NCBI GenBank assembly: GCA_017473225.1 | Contig: JAFUMG010000040.1 | Span: 1 to 43,037 of the forward strand | Direction: 5' to 3' | Source of the DNA: Oscillospiraceae bacterium | GTDB taxonomy: Bacteria > Bacillota > Clostridia > Oscillospirales > Oscillospiraceae | Length of the DNA: 43,037 bases | Part shown: positions 16,398 through 23,782 of the stretch, piece by piece | Position numbering within the stretch: position 1 is the stretch's first letter | Layout: each line of letters opens with the position of its first letter | Program-made: the position numbers and the translations under genes | The notes under the pieces: model-generated | Seen by the model: the letters and a program-made list of their open reading frames with translations, nothing else | Told to the model about the DNA's origin: nothing | Databases searched by the model: none

Positions 16398-17777
16398 ATG
16401 TCAAAGCGCATAGGTTTGAATCAAAGCTCGGAAAACAAAGAATTTTACCGCAGTCTGATCGTCGTCGGTATCCCGGTGGTCATCCAAAACCTCCTCAATT
16501 CTTCCCTCAATCTGATCGATACGGTGATGGTGGGACGGCTTGGCGAGCAATCCGTAGCGGCCGTCGGCGCGGCAAACCAGCTGTTCTTCATTTTGAACTG
16601 CATTATGGTCGGTATTGCGGGAGGATGCGGCATTTTCATCTCCCAATACAACGGCAAGAATGATCTTCGCCGTATGCGCCATTCTCTGGGCATCTCTTTA
16701 ATGCTGTCTTTCTCTTTCGGAACCCTTTTCTTCCTTGCCGCGTTCCTGATTCCGGAGCAAATCGCATGGCTGTTCATTGAAGAAAAGGGATTCATCCACG
16801 AAACCGCATCCTATCTCAGGATCGTCAGCTTCAGCTACCCCATCACTGCCGTTACCGTCTCCTATGCCACCTCTCTGCGAAACACCGGACGGTCGGTACA
16901 GGCCATGGTCACCAGTGCCATCGGAATCGCGGTCAACATTGCCCTCAACTATATCCTGATTTTCGGCAGACTGGGCTTCCCCGCAATGGGCATCGAGGGC
17001 GCCGCATTGGCAACGCTGATTGCCAGAATCGTGGAGATGGCGGTCATTCTGCTCCTTGTCTATGGTCGGAAAACCATTTTCTCCGTGTCCCCCGCCCAGC
17101 TGTTCTCCTTTGAAAAGGAATTCCTTTTCAGGGTGGCAAAGCCCATCACCCATACGGTGGGCGATGAACTGATCTGGGCCGCAGGCCTGGTCACCTATAC
17201 CATCGCTTACGGAAAGCTTGGCGAAACCGCCCTGGCGGTGGCACAGATCTATTCCGTCCTGCAAAAATTCCTGGATGTCCTGTTCTATGGCATTGCCAGC
17301 GCCGCCATTGTGATCATCGGCCAGCAAATCGGCAAGGGCCACATGGAACGGGCAAAGCAGTACGGCAAAAAGATGATCGTGCTGACAAGCTTTATCGCAG
17401 TTGCGTTGAGTGCCACCATGTTTTTCGGCGCGCCGCTGTTTGCGGGTCTCTTTTCCCTGTCGGAAGGAACTTCCCAGCTGGTGATCACAACACTGCGGAT
17501 GGTATCCATTCCCTTCATTGGCTTTGGCATCAACACGGTTGTTCTGACCGGTATTCTTCGCAGCGGCGGCGACACCAAGGTTCCGATGCTGATCGATGGA
17601 GGTCTGATCTGGTTTGTCGGCGTCCCCATGGCGCTGTTGGGCTGCGTTGTTTTCAAATGGCCCATTTACACGGTGCTCACCATTGTCGAGTTCGTGGAAG
17701 TCATGAAGGCCACTGTCTTTACCATTCGCTTTCTCCGTGGAAACTGGATCTCGGATATGACAAAAGCCCAATCGTAA
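16398..17777 (+). CDS. MATE family efflux transporter under purine riboswitch control
   Basis: 459 aa from the ATG at 16398 (GGGTGG about 5 nt upstream); an in-frame ATG at 16338 lies inside the terminator and is rejected. Twelve hydrophobic segments are expected; the family patterns NSSLNLIDTVMVGRLGEQSVAAVGAANQ-like N-terminal repeat and the matching C-terminal half (GIASAAIVIIGQQIGKG) are visible. It exports small molecules through the inner membrane using an H+ or Na+ gradient. The upstream guanine-class switch suggests it exports excess purines or purine analogues; this is inference. It is a single-gene transcript ended by a strong hairpin. Confidence 0.92.
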   Translation: MSKRIGLNQSSENKEFYRSLIVVGIPVVIQNLLNSSLNLIDTVMVGRLGEQSVAAVGAANQLFFILNCIMVGIAGGCGIFISQYNGKNDLRRMRHSLGISLMLSFSFGTLFFLAAFLIPEQIAWLFIEEKGFIHETASYLRIVSFSYPITAVTVSYATSLRNTGRSVQAMVTSAIGIAVNIALNYILIFGRLGFPAMGIEGAALATLIARIVEMAVILLLVYGRKTIFSVSPAQLFSFEKEFLFRVAKPITHTVGDELIWAAGLVTYTIAYGKLGETALAVAQIYSVLQKFLDVLFYGIASAAIVIIGQQIGKGHMERAKQYGKKMIVLTSFIAVALSATMFFGAPLFAGLFSLSEGTSQLVITTLRMVSIPFIGFGINTVVLTGILRSGGDTKVPMLIDGGLIWFVGVPMALLGCVVFKWPIYTVLTIVEFVEVMKATVFTIRFLRGNWISDMTKAQS

Positions 17778-17793
17778 TACATGTATATTCCGC

Positions 17794-17829
17794 AAAACGG
17801 CCAGGCAGTTCAAGCTGCCTGGCCGTTTT
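17794..17829 (+). terminator. Intrinsic terminator after MATE gene
   Basis: Fifteen perfect base pairs AAAACGGCCAGGCAG / CTGCCTGGCCGTTTT with a 6-nt loop. Works on either strand by symmetry of the A and T tracts. Confidence 0.85.
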
Positions 17830-17848
17830 AAACTATATGATATGAAAA

Positions 17849-17880
17849 ATCGGCAAGTTTCTGTCGAAGCTTGCCGATTT
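17849..17880 (-). terminator. Hairpin repeat copy 2, terminator after fic
   Basis: Stem ATCGGCAAG.TTC / GAAGCTTGCCGAT, with TTTTT following on the minus strand, 17 nt past the fic stop. Near-identical to the hairpins at 16103-16133 and 18825-18856. Confidence 0.75.
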
Positions 17881-17896
17881 ATGTGGATAGTGAACA

Positions 17897-18568
17897 CTAT
17901 AGATATTCAAAAAGATGTTTTGCTTTTCTTCCAAAAAATGTTTTTATGGCTTCTTTTTGCTCTTCTTTAGAAATCGGAGCAGCAATCCTATCAAACATTT
18001 CATCAATGCTGCTGTAATCACAAGCAAACGAATCCGCGCTTGCGACTATCATTTCCTGGGCGCTCACAAGAGAAAAGTCCAGACGGTAGCCTGCAACCAG
18101 CGCAAGATACTCAATAAACAAACGCTGCGTTCTTCCATTACCTTCCCGAAATGGATGCAACACATTGATCTCGCTCATGTAGTAAGCCAACCGATGTGGA
18201 ACTGAGCCTTCATAGCCAATCAGGTAATGCTCATTTTCCAGTTTCCGGAACAGATTTTCTGCGTAGGTTTCCAGATTCATCGCCAGGCAAAACTGGTTGC
18301 CTTTTGCGATATTCACATGCCGCAGCTTGCCTGCCCAGTCATAAATATCACCGAACACGGTCTTGTGGATCTTTTGCAGATGCTTCAGCTCAAAGGAGCC
18401 TTTAATGGGATTCAACTTGGCAACTGCCAGTCGAATAGACGTGATCTCTCTTTCTGCAACTGCCAGTGCTTCCGCTTCCCGGATATTCAGTTTGTTGATC
18501 AGAACGTTGGAATCTGGATAGCAGTATTCCACATCCCATTCGTAATCATAACTGTAATCCCTTAGCAT
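17897..18568 (-). CDS. fic: Fic domain protein (toxin of a Fic/VbhA-like pair)
   Basis: 223 aa with the full Fic motif HPFREGNGR at residues 138-146, so the enzyme should be able to transfer AMP or a related group from a nucleotide to a target hydroxyl. The flap region with KGNQFCL is upstream. The usual antitoxin helix motif is not in the protein itself but in the small gene 3 nt upstream, the class I layout (VbhT/VbhA). The known class I targets include DNA gyrase and topoisomerase IV; the target here is unknown. Lower GC than neighbouring housekeeping genes, suggesting transfer. Confidence 0.92.
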   Translation of the reverse strand: MLRDYSYDYEWDVEYCYPDSNVLINKLNIREAEALAVAEREITSIRLAVAKLNPIKGSFELKHLQKIHKTVFGDIYDWAGKLRHVNIAKGNQFCLAMNLETYAENLFRKLENEHYLIGYEGSVPHRLAYYMSEINVLHPFREGNGRTQRLFIEYLALVAGYRLDFSLVSAQEMIVASADSFACDYSSIDEMFDRIAAPISKEEQKEAIKTFFGRKAKHLFEYL

Positions 18569-18571
18569 CTC

Positions 18572-18751
18572 TTATTTCCTCGCTCTGACAGGCACCGCAT
18601 GCTTTGCCAGAAGACCGTTGATGATCCGGTCCACATTCAAAGGCTCAGACAGACACTTACGAATTCTATCTTTATCTTCATTCGTCAAGGGCAGCCCTTC
18701 CATCGTCATAGAGCTGTCAACTTCACGGACAATCTTTTCAATATCACACAT
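18572..18751 (-). CDS. VbhA-like antitoxin of Fic protein
   Basis: 59 aa from ATG 18751, which has GAAGGTG about 6 nt upstream; a much longer frame reaches back into tRNA and has no site. The product carries SMTMEG, a fit to the inhibitory [S/T]xxxE[G/N] motif whose Glu blocks the ATP site of the Fic enzyme, followed by LPLTNEDKDRIRKCL, typical of VbhA-family antitoxins. It precedes fic by 3 nt. A palindrome over the -10 suggests autoregulation. Confidence 0.85.
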   Translation of the reverse strand: MCDIEKIVREVDSSMTMEGLPLTNEDKDRIRKCLSEPLNVDRIINGLLAKHAVPVRARK

Positions 18752-18770
18752 AAGGTCACCTTCTTTCTTA

Positions 18771-18804
18771 GTGGTATTATACCACATCGTGATACGAAAA
18801 TCAA
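18771..18804 (-). promoter_or_regulatory. Promoter and palindromic operator of the Fic module
   Basis: Minus strand -35 TTGATT (18799-18804), 17-nt spacer, -10 TATAAT (18776-18781). The -10 is centred in a perfect palindrome GTGGTAT T ATACCAC at 18771-18785, a likely binding site for the antitoxin or toxin-antitoxin complex. Confidence 0.7.
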
Positions 18805-18824
18805 TTTCATTATAGATAAAAGAA

Positions 18825-18856
18825 AATCGGCAAGCTTCTGTCGAAGTTTGCCGAAA
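18825..18856 (-). terminator. Hairpin repeat copy 3, terminator of the tRNA-Leu array
   Basis: TCGGCAAACTTC / GAAGCTTGCCGA hairpin with TTTTCTTTT following on the minus strand, directly downstream of the last tRNA-Leu. Probably the parental form of the two other copies. Confidence 0.8.
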
Positions 18857-18862
18857 TTTCGT

Positions 18863-18950
18863 TGGTGGGCGAGGCGGGACTTGAACCCGCACGTCCGCAG
18901 TGAACACTAGAACCTGAATCTAGCGAGTCTACCAATTCCACCACTCGCCC
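18863..18950 (-). tRNA. tRNA-Leu (anticodon CAG), copy 3 of array
   Basis: 88 nt with encoded CCA. Acceptor GGGCGAG / CTCGCCC, long variable arm, anticodon loop TTCAGGT. Differs from the other two copies by one base in the variable arm (C in place of T). Confidence 0.95.
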
Positions 18951-18978
18951 ATATGTAATTAAATGAAAGAAAGAAGTT

Positions 18979-19066
18979 TGGTGGGCGAGGCGGGACTTGA
19001 ACCCGCACGTCCGCAATGAACACTAGAACCTGAATCTAGCGAGTCTACCAATTCCACCACTCGCCC
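18979..19066 (-). tRNA. tRNA-Leu (anticodon CAG), copy 2 of array
   Basis: 88 nt, same sequence as the copy at 19095-19182, with encoded CCA. Spaced 28 nt from each neighbour. Confidence 0.95.
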
Positions 19067-19094
19067 GTATAAACTTCTGAAAGAGAAAAGAAAC

Positions 19095-19182
19095 TGGTGG
19101 GCGAGGCGGGACTTGAACCCGCACGTCCGCAATGAACACTAGAACCTGAATCTAGCGAGTCTACCAATTCCACCACTCGCCC
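19095..19182 (-). tRNA. tRNA-Leu (anticodon CAG), copy 1 of array
   Basis: 88 nt with class II variable arm and encoded CCA. First transcribed of three tandem copies serving the CTG codon, the main Leu codon of these high-GC genes. Confidence 0.95.
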
Positions 19183-19287
19183 AGCTCTATTCTCTTCGCG
19201 TCAGTCTTTCGTCTGACGACTTGGATATATTACCACGGCTTGCTCTATTTGTCAACCACTTTTTTCGCCTTTTTTCAAAAAAGCCCC

Positions 19288-19482
19288 TCACTCTTTGTAA
19301 TAGAGCATGCAGTGGCAGTAACCCCTGTAATTCGGATCGGCGATCTGCTCCCGGAATTCCCTGCAGATGCATTTATTCTCCTCCGTACGCTCCAGCCGGC
19401 AGGGGCAGTATCCGCCGGTGCGCCTCAGTCCCTCCCGGATCATCTTCACCATTTCCTGGTCATCATTCAGTCTGACTGCCAT
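19288..19482 (-). CDS. Ferredoxin-thioredoxin reductase catalytic-chain-like small protein
   Basis: 64 aa from ATG 19482 (a GTG lies one codon upstream; GGA site 9 nt away). Three CxC pairs CPC, CIC and CHC are spread over about 33 residues, with the pattern GGYCPC, ENKCICREF and GYCHCMLY of small FTR-beta-like proteins. Authentic catalytic subunits bind a [4Fe-4S] cluster and reduce a disulfide. Here the spacing (9 and 15 residues) differs from the classical 16 and 8. Likely a cytoplasmic Fe-S redox protein. Single gene next to the tRNA array. Confidence 0.75.
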   Translation of the reverse strand: MAVRLNDDQEMVKMIREGLRRTGGYCPCRLERTEENKCICREFREQIADPNYRGYCHCMLYYKE

Positions 19483-19578
19483 CACGCCACTTCCTTTCCC
19501 CTCCTATTATAGAAAATCCGGGAGAATTGTCAAGCTTCCGCCGGGATCCAATATTTTGCAAATCCCTCGAATTTATCC

Positions 19579-19607
19579 TTGACAAAAGGTAGAGCTTGTG
19601 CTAGAAT
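19579..19607 (+). promoter_or_regulatory. Promoter for tRNA-Ser(GCU)
   Basis: -35 TTGACA (19579-19584), 17-nt spacer, -10 TAGAAT (19602-19607), about 37 nt before the tRNA. Confidence 0.8.
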
Positions 19608-19644
19608 ACATCAGGTAACCAACAAAATACTGTTCTTTTGATTC

Positions 19645-19736
19645 GGAGTGATACCCAAGAGGCCGAAGGGGCTCCCCTGCTAAGGGAGTAGGCGGTCAAA
19701 AGCCGCGCGAGGGTTCAAATCCCTCTCACTCCGCCA
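19645..19736 (+). tRNA. tRNA-Ser (anticodon GCT)
   Basis: 92 nt including CCA. Acceptor GGAGTGA / TCACTCC with discriminator G, anticodon loop CTGCTAA, long variable arm. Confidence 0.95.
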
Positions 19737-19742
19737 CGAGAT

Positions 19743-19778
19743 AACCGCTTAGAAAGTGATTTCTAAGCGGTTTTCTTT
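19743..19778 (+). terminator. Terminator of tRNA-Ser(GCU)
   Basis: Thirteen base pairs AACCGCTTAGAAA / TTTCTAAGCGGTT, 4-nt loop, followed by TTCTTT. Confidence 0.9.
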
Positions 19779-19824
19779 ACCTTTATATAAAATATAAGTT
19801 CCAAACAGAAAGAAGATCGAAGCG

Positions 19825-20190
19825 TTGAAGAATAAAAGAACAATTTGTATTGTTTTGGCTGTTTTGTTACTGGCCGGAACGGTCTCTGCCGGGTTCATTG
19901 CTTATAATTCGAATCATGACGCGGAAGAAGTATCTGATTATTTTTATTTGCAAATCTATAACAGTGATAACCAGGTCGTCAGCAAATACAGAGTTACGCT
20001 GACCGGCATGGTTTCAAGCGCAAGCAGAGAAATTACTTCCGTCTCATTTGATCTTGTATCCGGGGATGTATGCGAGACGGACTACGCGATTGACGGAAAT
20101 GGCGCTTCCGTTACCATTACACATCCCACGGAGGGCTATTTGCTGCGTATTTTCGCGCTGGGCGCCAGTGGTGTATTTTATTTTGTATAA
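19825..20190 (+). CDS. Small secreted or membrane-anchored hypothetical protein
   Basis: 121 aa from a TTG at 19825; no ATG is available in frame and the site upstream (AGAAAGAAG) is weak. An N-terminal signal or anchor (MKNKRTICIVLAVLLLAGTV, then SAG) precedes a mature part with alternating beta-like segments (YFYLQIYNSDNQVVSKYRV; ASVTITHPTEGYLLRIF). The product is probably exported. No family recognised. It follows the tRNA-Ser terminator and has its own strong terminator 6 nt downstream. AT-rich for the region. Confidence 0.65.
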   Translation: MKNKRTICIVLAVLLLAGTVSAGFIAYNSNHDAEEVSDYFYLQIYNSDNQVVSKYRVTLTGMVSSASREITSVSFDLVSGDVCETDYAIDGNGASVTITHPTEGYLLRIFALGASGVFYFV

Positions 20191-20196
20191 AGAACG

Positions 20197-20221
20197 GGGG
20201 GCCTTACGGCCCCCATTCTTT
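20197..20221 (+). terminator. Terminator of the small secreted protein gene
   Basis: GGGGGCC TTAC GGCCCCC followed by ATTCTTTT. Confidence 0.85.
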
Positions 20222-20255
20222 TACTCCCCAGCAAATCATTTTTCAGTCCAAAGGC

Positions 20256-20293
20256 AAAAACAAACCCTATCCGATCGGATAGGGTTTGTTTTT
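20256..20293 (-). terminator. Bidirectional terminator after tRNA-Ser(GGA)
   Basis: Fifteen base pairs AAACAAACCCTATCC / GGATAGGGTTTGTTT with a GATC loop and T tract on either strand. It lies 2 nt past the tRNA 3' end. Confidence 0.85.
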
Positions 20294-20294
20294 A

Positions 20295-20386
20295 TGGCGG
20301 AGAAGGAGGGATTTGAACCCTCGATACCCTTTTGGGGTATACACGATTTCCAATCGTGCGCGCTCGGCCAGCTACGCGACTTCTCC
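20295..20386 (-). tRNA. tRNA-Ser (anticodon GGA)
   Basis: 92 nt including CCA. Anticodon stem CACGA / TCGTG with loop TTGGAAA; long variable arm; discriminator G. Confidence 0.95.
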
Positions 20387-20542
20387 ATACCTTTATTCGG
20401 TTGCGCCAGCTCTTGCCGACTTGCATATAATACACCATCTTCCCCATTTTGTCAACCCCTAATTTTACAAAATTTTTTATTTTTCTGAAAACCACTTTCC
20501 GCTGCGCCCCTGTTTGCGGATGGCAAGATCATCGGGTCGTTA

Positions 20543-20743
20543 CATGACAGAGATTCGAACTCCTGTGATTGATTTCAATCCACATCCTTACAGGATGCGC
20601 CTTGAAATCAATGGATTCTCCCACGAGCTAAAAAAGTGTCCACCGGACACTTTTTTGCACCAGTCTGCGGACTGGTGCCGCTCTTTCGAATCCCACTCGA
20701 CGTTAAAATAATTCCCACCCCGAATGGGGTGGGAATTATTTTG
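20543..20743. repeat. Multi-hairpin unit, copy 1
   Basis: About 200 bp, repeated at 20779-20977 with about 90% identity. Each unit holds, left to right: a T-arm-like GAGATTCGAAC, a TTGATTTCAA / TTGAAATCAA stem around ATCCTTACAGGAT, an AAAAGTGTCC / GGACACTTTT hairpin, a GCACCAGT / ACTGGTGC hairpin, TTCGAATCCCACTCGACG, and an AATAATTCCCACC / GGTGGGAATTATT terminator-like hairpin. Confidence 0.85.
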
Positions 20744-20778
20744 TGAAGAGCGTATGAAAAAGATATTTCTGCTGTTTT

Positions 20779-20977
20779 CATGTCAGAGATTCGAACTTCT
20801 GTGATTGGTTTCAATCCACATCCTTACAGGATGCGTCTTGAAATCAATGGATTCTCCCACGGCCTAAAAAGTGTCCACCGGACACTTTTTGCACCAGTGT
20901 GCGCACTGGTGCCGGCCTTTCGAATCCCACTCGACGTTAAAATAATTCCCACCCCGGATGTGGTGGGAATTATTTTG
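20779..20977. repeat. Multi-hairpin unit, copy 2, abutting tRNA-Ser(UGA)
   Basis: Same structure as copy 1, about 2 nt shorter in the GTGTCC hairpin. On the minus strand its outer hairpin (20938-20975) directly follows the tRNA CCA and serves as its terminator. The tRNA-like edges suggest the unit arose with a tRNA 3' end. Confidence 0.85.
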
Positions 20978-21064
20978 GCGGAGAGAGTGGGATTCGAACC
21001 CACGGTGGGTTGCCCCATCACCAGTTTTCAAGACTGGCTCCTTAAACCGCTCGGACATCTCTCC
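20976..21064 (-). tRNA. tRNA-Ser (anticodon TGA)
   Basis: 89 nt including CCA. Acceptor GGAGAGA / TCTCTCC, discriminator G, anticodon loop CTTGAAA between CCAGT and ACTGG, long variable arm. Confidence 0.95.
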
Positions 21065-21080
21065 ATTGGGGTCAATATTA

Positions 21081-21575
21081 TCATTCCGAGGCGGAAATGT
21101 CAAGTCGTATCACGCTCCAGGCTTCGCATAGCCGTGCCAGGGACCAGCCGGCGTTGGCCGGGGAGGTGGAGGGCAGGCAGACCGCGTCCCGGCCCACAGT
21201 CTCCCGCAGATACTTCTTATAATATTTTTCCGCCGTCTTTCCATTGACGAAGATCCGCTGGATGTCGGCGGTGTCCAGGATCCAGCTCAGATCGTTGGGC
21301 ACCACATTTTTGATGGAGCTGTCGGAGCTTCCCGTGATATCACAGGAGGCGATCACATCCCAGAGGGCGACCCCGTGGGACAGCAGCAGCTTCTTCCTGG
21401 ACTCAATGGTTTGGGGCACCTGGGAATCCAGGACCGCTGCCAGGACCTTCCAGAAGCGGTTCTGGGGATGGCCGTAAAAGAACCGCTCCTCCCGGGACTT
21501 GACCGAGGGAAAGCTGCCCAGGATCAGGATTCTGGAATCACGGTCGAAAACAGGTTCGATGGGATGCTGGATCAT
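21081..21575 (-). CDS. DNA-deoxyinosine glycosylase (uracil-DNA glycosylase superfamily, family 6)
   Basis: 164 aa, the family's usual length. Motif A LILGSFPSVKSREERFFYGHPQNRFWK lacks the catalytic Asp or His of other UDGs and has the Asn/Arg pattern of hypoxanthine-DNA glycosylases; motif B LPSTSPANAG lies near residue 137. It removes deaminated bases, mainly hypoxanthine, from DNA for base excision repair. GGGAGG about 7 nt from the ATG. Single gene next to tRNA-Ser. The family assignment is by recollection of the motif set. Confidence 0.88.
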   Translation of the reverse strand: MIQHPIEPVFDRDSRILILGSFPSVKSREERFFYGHPQNRFWKVLAAVLDSQVPQTIESRKKLLLSHGVALWDVIASCDITGSSDSSIKNVVPNDLSWILDTADIQRIFVNGKTAEKYYKKYLRETVGRDAVCLPSTSPANAGWSLARLCEAWSVIRLDISASE

Positions 21576-21707
21576 GGAAATACCTCCCGCACTGAAAAAG
21601 ATAAAACGGCATTAAGACTTTCTTAACCGGACCAAATGTAACAATTCATCCACATTTTCCCGTGAATTTTCTGCTACACTGTATTTACCGACAAAGAGGA
21701 GGAGAAG

Positions 21708-21935
21708 ATGATGCTGGAACTGATCGTATTCGTGCTTTTCTGCTGGCTTTTCTTCAAAGCCATCGGCCTTGCCTTCAAGGTAGCCTGGGGCGCGGCGAAG
21801 ATCGCCGCTTCGGTGCTGCTGGCTCTGGCATGCCCGCTGCTGATCCTGTGCCTGCTGTTCGCCGGCGGTATCGTTCTGCTGGTTCCCATCGCCCTGATCG
21901 CCGCGGCCTTCGGCCTGCTGAAGGCATGTATATAA
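21708..21935 (+). CDS. Small two-helix membrane protein
   Basis: 75 aa, almost all hydrophobic, with probable transmembrane spans at residues about 3-22 and 33-70 broken by AFKVAWGAAKIA. GAGGAGG at 21696-21702; start at 21708 or at the next ATG, 21711. No family recognised. It could be a small inner-membrane or stress protein. Ended by its own terminator; convergent with the ABC-F gene. Confidence 0.75.
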   Translation: MMLELIVFVLFCWLFFKAIGLAFKVAWGAAKIAASVLLALACPLLILCLLFAGGIVLLVPIALIAAAFGLLKACI

Positions 21936-21941
21936 AGACCC

Positions 21942-21974
21942 GCTCCCGCCATCGCTAATGGCGGGAGCTTTTTT
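21942..21974 (+). terminator. Terminator of the small membrane protein gene
   Basis: GCTCCCGCCAT / ATGGCGGGAGC, 5-nt loop, followed by six T. The last T touches the ABC-F stop codon on the other strand. Confidence 0.9.
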
Positions 21975-23752
21975 CAGCCGCGCTGGGCGTCGATCTTTTC
22001 CTTCAGCTCCGTCAGATACATCCACCGCTCGGTCTTATGCTCCAGCGCCGCTTCCAGCTCCGCCTGCTCGGCCTGCAGCTCCTGCAGCTTCACATAGTCG
22101 CTGCCCGCCGCACCCTGGGCGGTCTGGTTTTCCTCCAGCTTCGCTTCCAGGTCGGCGATGTCCTGATCGATGGTGGCAAATTCCCGCTCTTCTTTATAAG
22201 AAAACTTCAGCTTCTTCTCCCGGGGCCGCTCCTGGGTATTCTTCGGCTTTTCGGCCTTGACCGGCCCCTCCTCCTCTTTCCGGCGGGAAGCCCAGTCGGT
22301 CCAGTTACCGGGGTACTGGCGCACCTGCCCGTCGCCCCGGATCTCGAAGATGAAGTCCGCCATCTTGTCCAGGAAAAAACGGTCATGTGACACCGTCAGA
22401 ATGGGGCCTGAGAAGCCCTGGAGATAGTCCTCCAGAATGGACAGCGTCATCACGTCCAGGTCGTTGGTGGGCTCGTCCAGGAGCAGCACATTGGGCGCTT
22501 CCATCAGCACGGACAGCAGATACAGTCTGCGCCGCTCGCCGCCGGAGAGCTTGCCGATGGGCACGCTCTGCAAATCCGACGGGAACATGAACCGCTCCAT
22601 CATCTGCTTGGCGGTGAAGGTCCCCTCCTCGGTGCGGACTTCCTTGGCGATGTCATGAATGAAGTCATAGACCCGCATGGAGAGATCCAGTTCCCGGCCC
22701 TCCTGGGAGAAATGGCCGATCTTCACGGTGGTGCCGATGTCCACATAGCCGCTGTCCGGCTCCAATTCTCCCGCCGCCATGTGCAGCAGCGTGGATTTGC
22801 CCGCACCGTTGCGGCCCACGATGCCGATCCGGTCCCCCCGGAGGAGATTGTAGGAGAAATCGTCAATGACGGTGCGGCTGTCGAAGACCTTGGTGACATT
22901 GTGGAGTTCAATGACCTTACGCCCCAGGCGGCTGGTGGCCGCGGCCAGCTGGATGGTGTCGTCATACTCCGGCGCGTCCTGGTTCAGCAGATTCTCATAG
23001 CGCTGGATCCGCTCCTTGGATTTGGTGGTCCTGGCCTTGCAGCCCCGCATGATCCACTCCCGCTCGGTACGCAGGATGGACTGGCGCTTGCGCTCGCTGG
23101 CTTCCGCCATTTCCGCCCGCTGGGCCTTCAGCTCCAGATAGCGGGAATAGTTGGCCTCATAGTGATAAAGCTTGCCCCTGGACAGCTCCGTGATGTGGTT
23201 CACCACCCGCTCCAGGAAATACCGGTCGTGGGTCACCATCACGAGTCCCCCTCGGAAGGCCCGGAGCCAGTCCTCCAGCCAGGCCACCATCTCACTGTCC
23301 AGATGGTTCGTGGGCTCGTCCAGCATCAGGATGTCCGCCGGAGCAAGCAGCGCCGCCACCAGGGCCACCCGCTTGCGCTGGCCGCCGGAGAGGGTCCCCA
23401 CCTTCTGGTCATAGTCCTTCAGCCCCAGCCGGTTCAGCATAGACTTGGCCTCATACTCATTCAGCTCCCGGAATTCCTTTGGAAAGTGCAGGAAAACCTG
23501 CTCCAAAACGGTGGCGTTGTCATCCATCACGGGATTCTGGGGCAGATAGCTGACCTGGACATTGGGGTTGCGGGTGATGCGACCCTCGTCCGCTTCGATG
23601 GCCCCTGCCAACACCTTCAGGAAGGTGGACTTGCCGGTGCCGTTGATGCCGATGATGCCCACCTTGTCCCCGTCATTCAAATAGAAATTCACGTCTGTCA
23701 ACAGCTGCTTCATGCCGAAGTTGATGGACAGATGCTCTGCGGATAATAACAT
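21974..23752 (-). CDS. ABC-F family ATP-binding protein (Uup-like)
   Basis: 592 aa with two soluble ABC domains and no membrane segments. First Walker A GINGTGKST (residues about 35-43) with LSGGQRKR and LMLDEPTNHLD; second Walker A GRNGAGKST with LSGGERRR and LLLDEPTNDLD. A charged linker joins them (RKRQSILRTEREWIMRGCKA); the C-terminus is a coiled coil (DLEAKLEENQ and ELQAEQAELEAALEHK), like Uup. ABC-F proteins act at the ribosome or on DNA branch structures. Uup-like proteins are more often linked to genome stability than to resistance. GGAGG 5 nt from the ATG. Confidence 0.92.
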   Translation of the reverse strand: MLLSAEHLSINFGMKQLLTDVNFYLNDGDKVGIIGINGTGKSTFLKVLAGAIEADEGRITRNPNVQVSYLPQNPVMDDNATVLEQVFLHFPKEFRELNEYEAKSMLNRLGLKDYDQKVGTLSGGQRKRVALVAALLAPADILMLDEPTNHLDSEMVAWLEDWLRAFRGGLVMVTHDRYFLERVVNHITELSRGKLYHYEANYSRYLELKAQRAEMAEASERKRQSILRTEREWIMRGCKARTTKSKERIQRYENLLNQDAPEYDDTIQLAAATSRLGRKVIELHNVTKVFDSRTVIDDFSYNLLRGDRIGIVGRNGAGKSTLLHMAAGELEPDSGYVDIGTTVKIGHFSQEGRELDLSMRVYDFIHDIAKEVRTEEGTFTAKQMMERFMFPSDLQSVPIGKLSGGERRRLYLLSVLMEAPNVLLLDEPTNDLDVMTLSILEDYLQGFSGPILTVSHDRFFLDKMADFIFEIRGDGQVRQYPGNWTDWASRRKEEEGPVKAEKPKNTQERPREKKLKFSYKEEREFATIDQDIADLEAKLEENQTAQGAAGSDYVKLQELQAEQAELEAALEHKTERWMYLTELKEKIDAQRG

Positions 23753-23782
23753 AGCTTCCTCCGTGGATATGATAACGTAATC

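Noticed and set aside
16232..16663. ORF starting in the riboswitch
   Set aside because: Runs through the aptamer and terminator and out of frame with the MATE gene; no separate ribosome site.
20824..21247. Short ORFs over tRNA-Ser(UGA)
   Set aside because: They translate tRNA and hairpin sequence (e.g. PTVGSNPTLS-type products) and are typical tRNA shadows.
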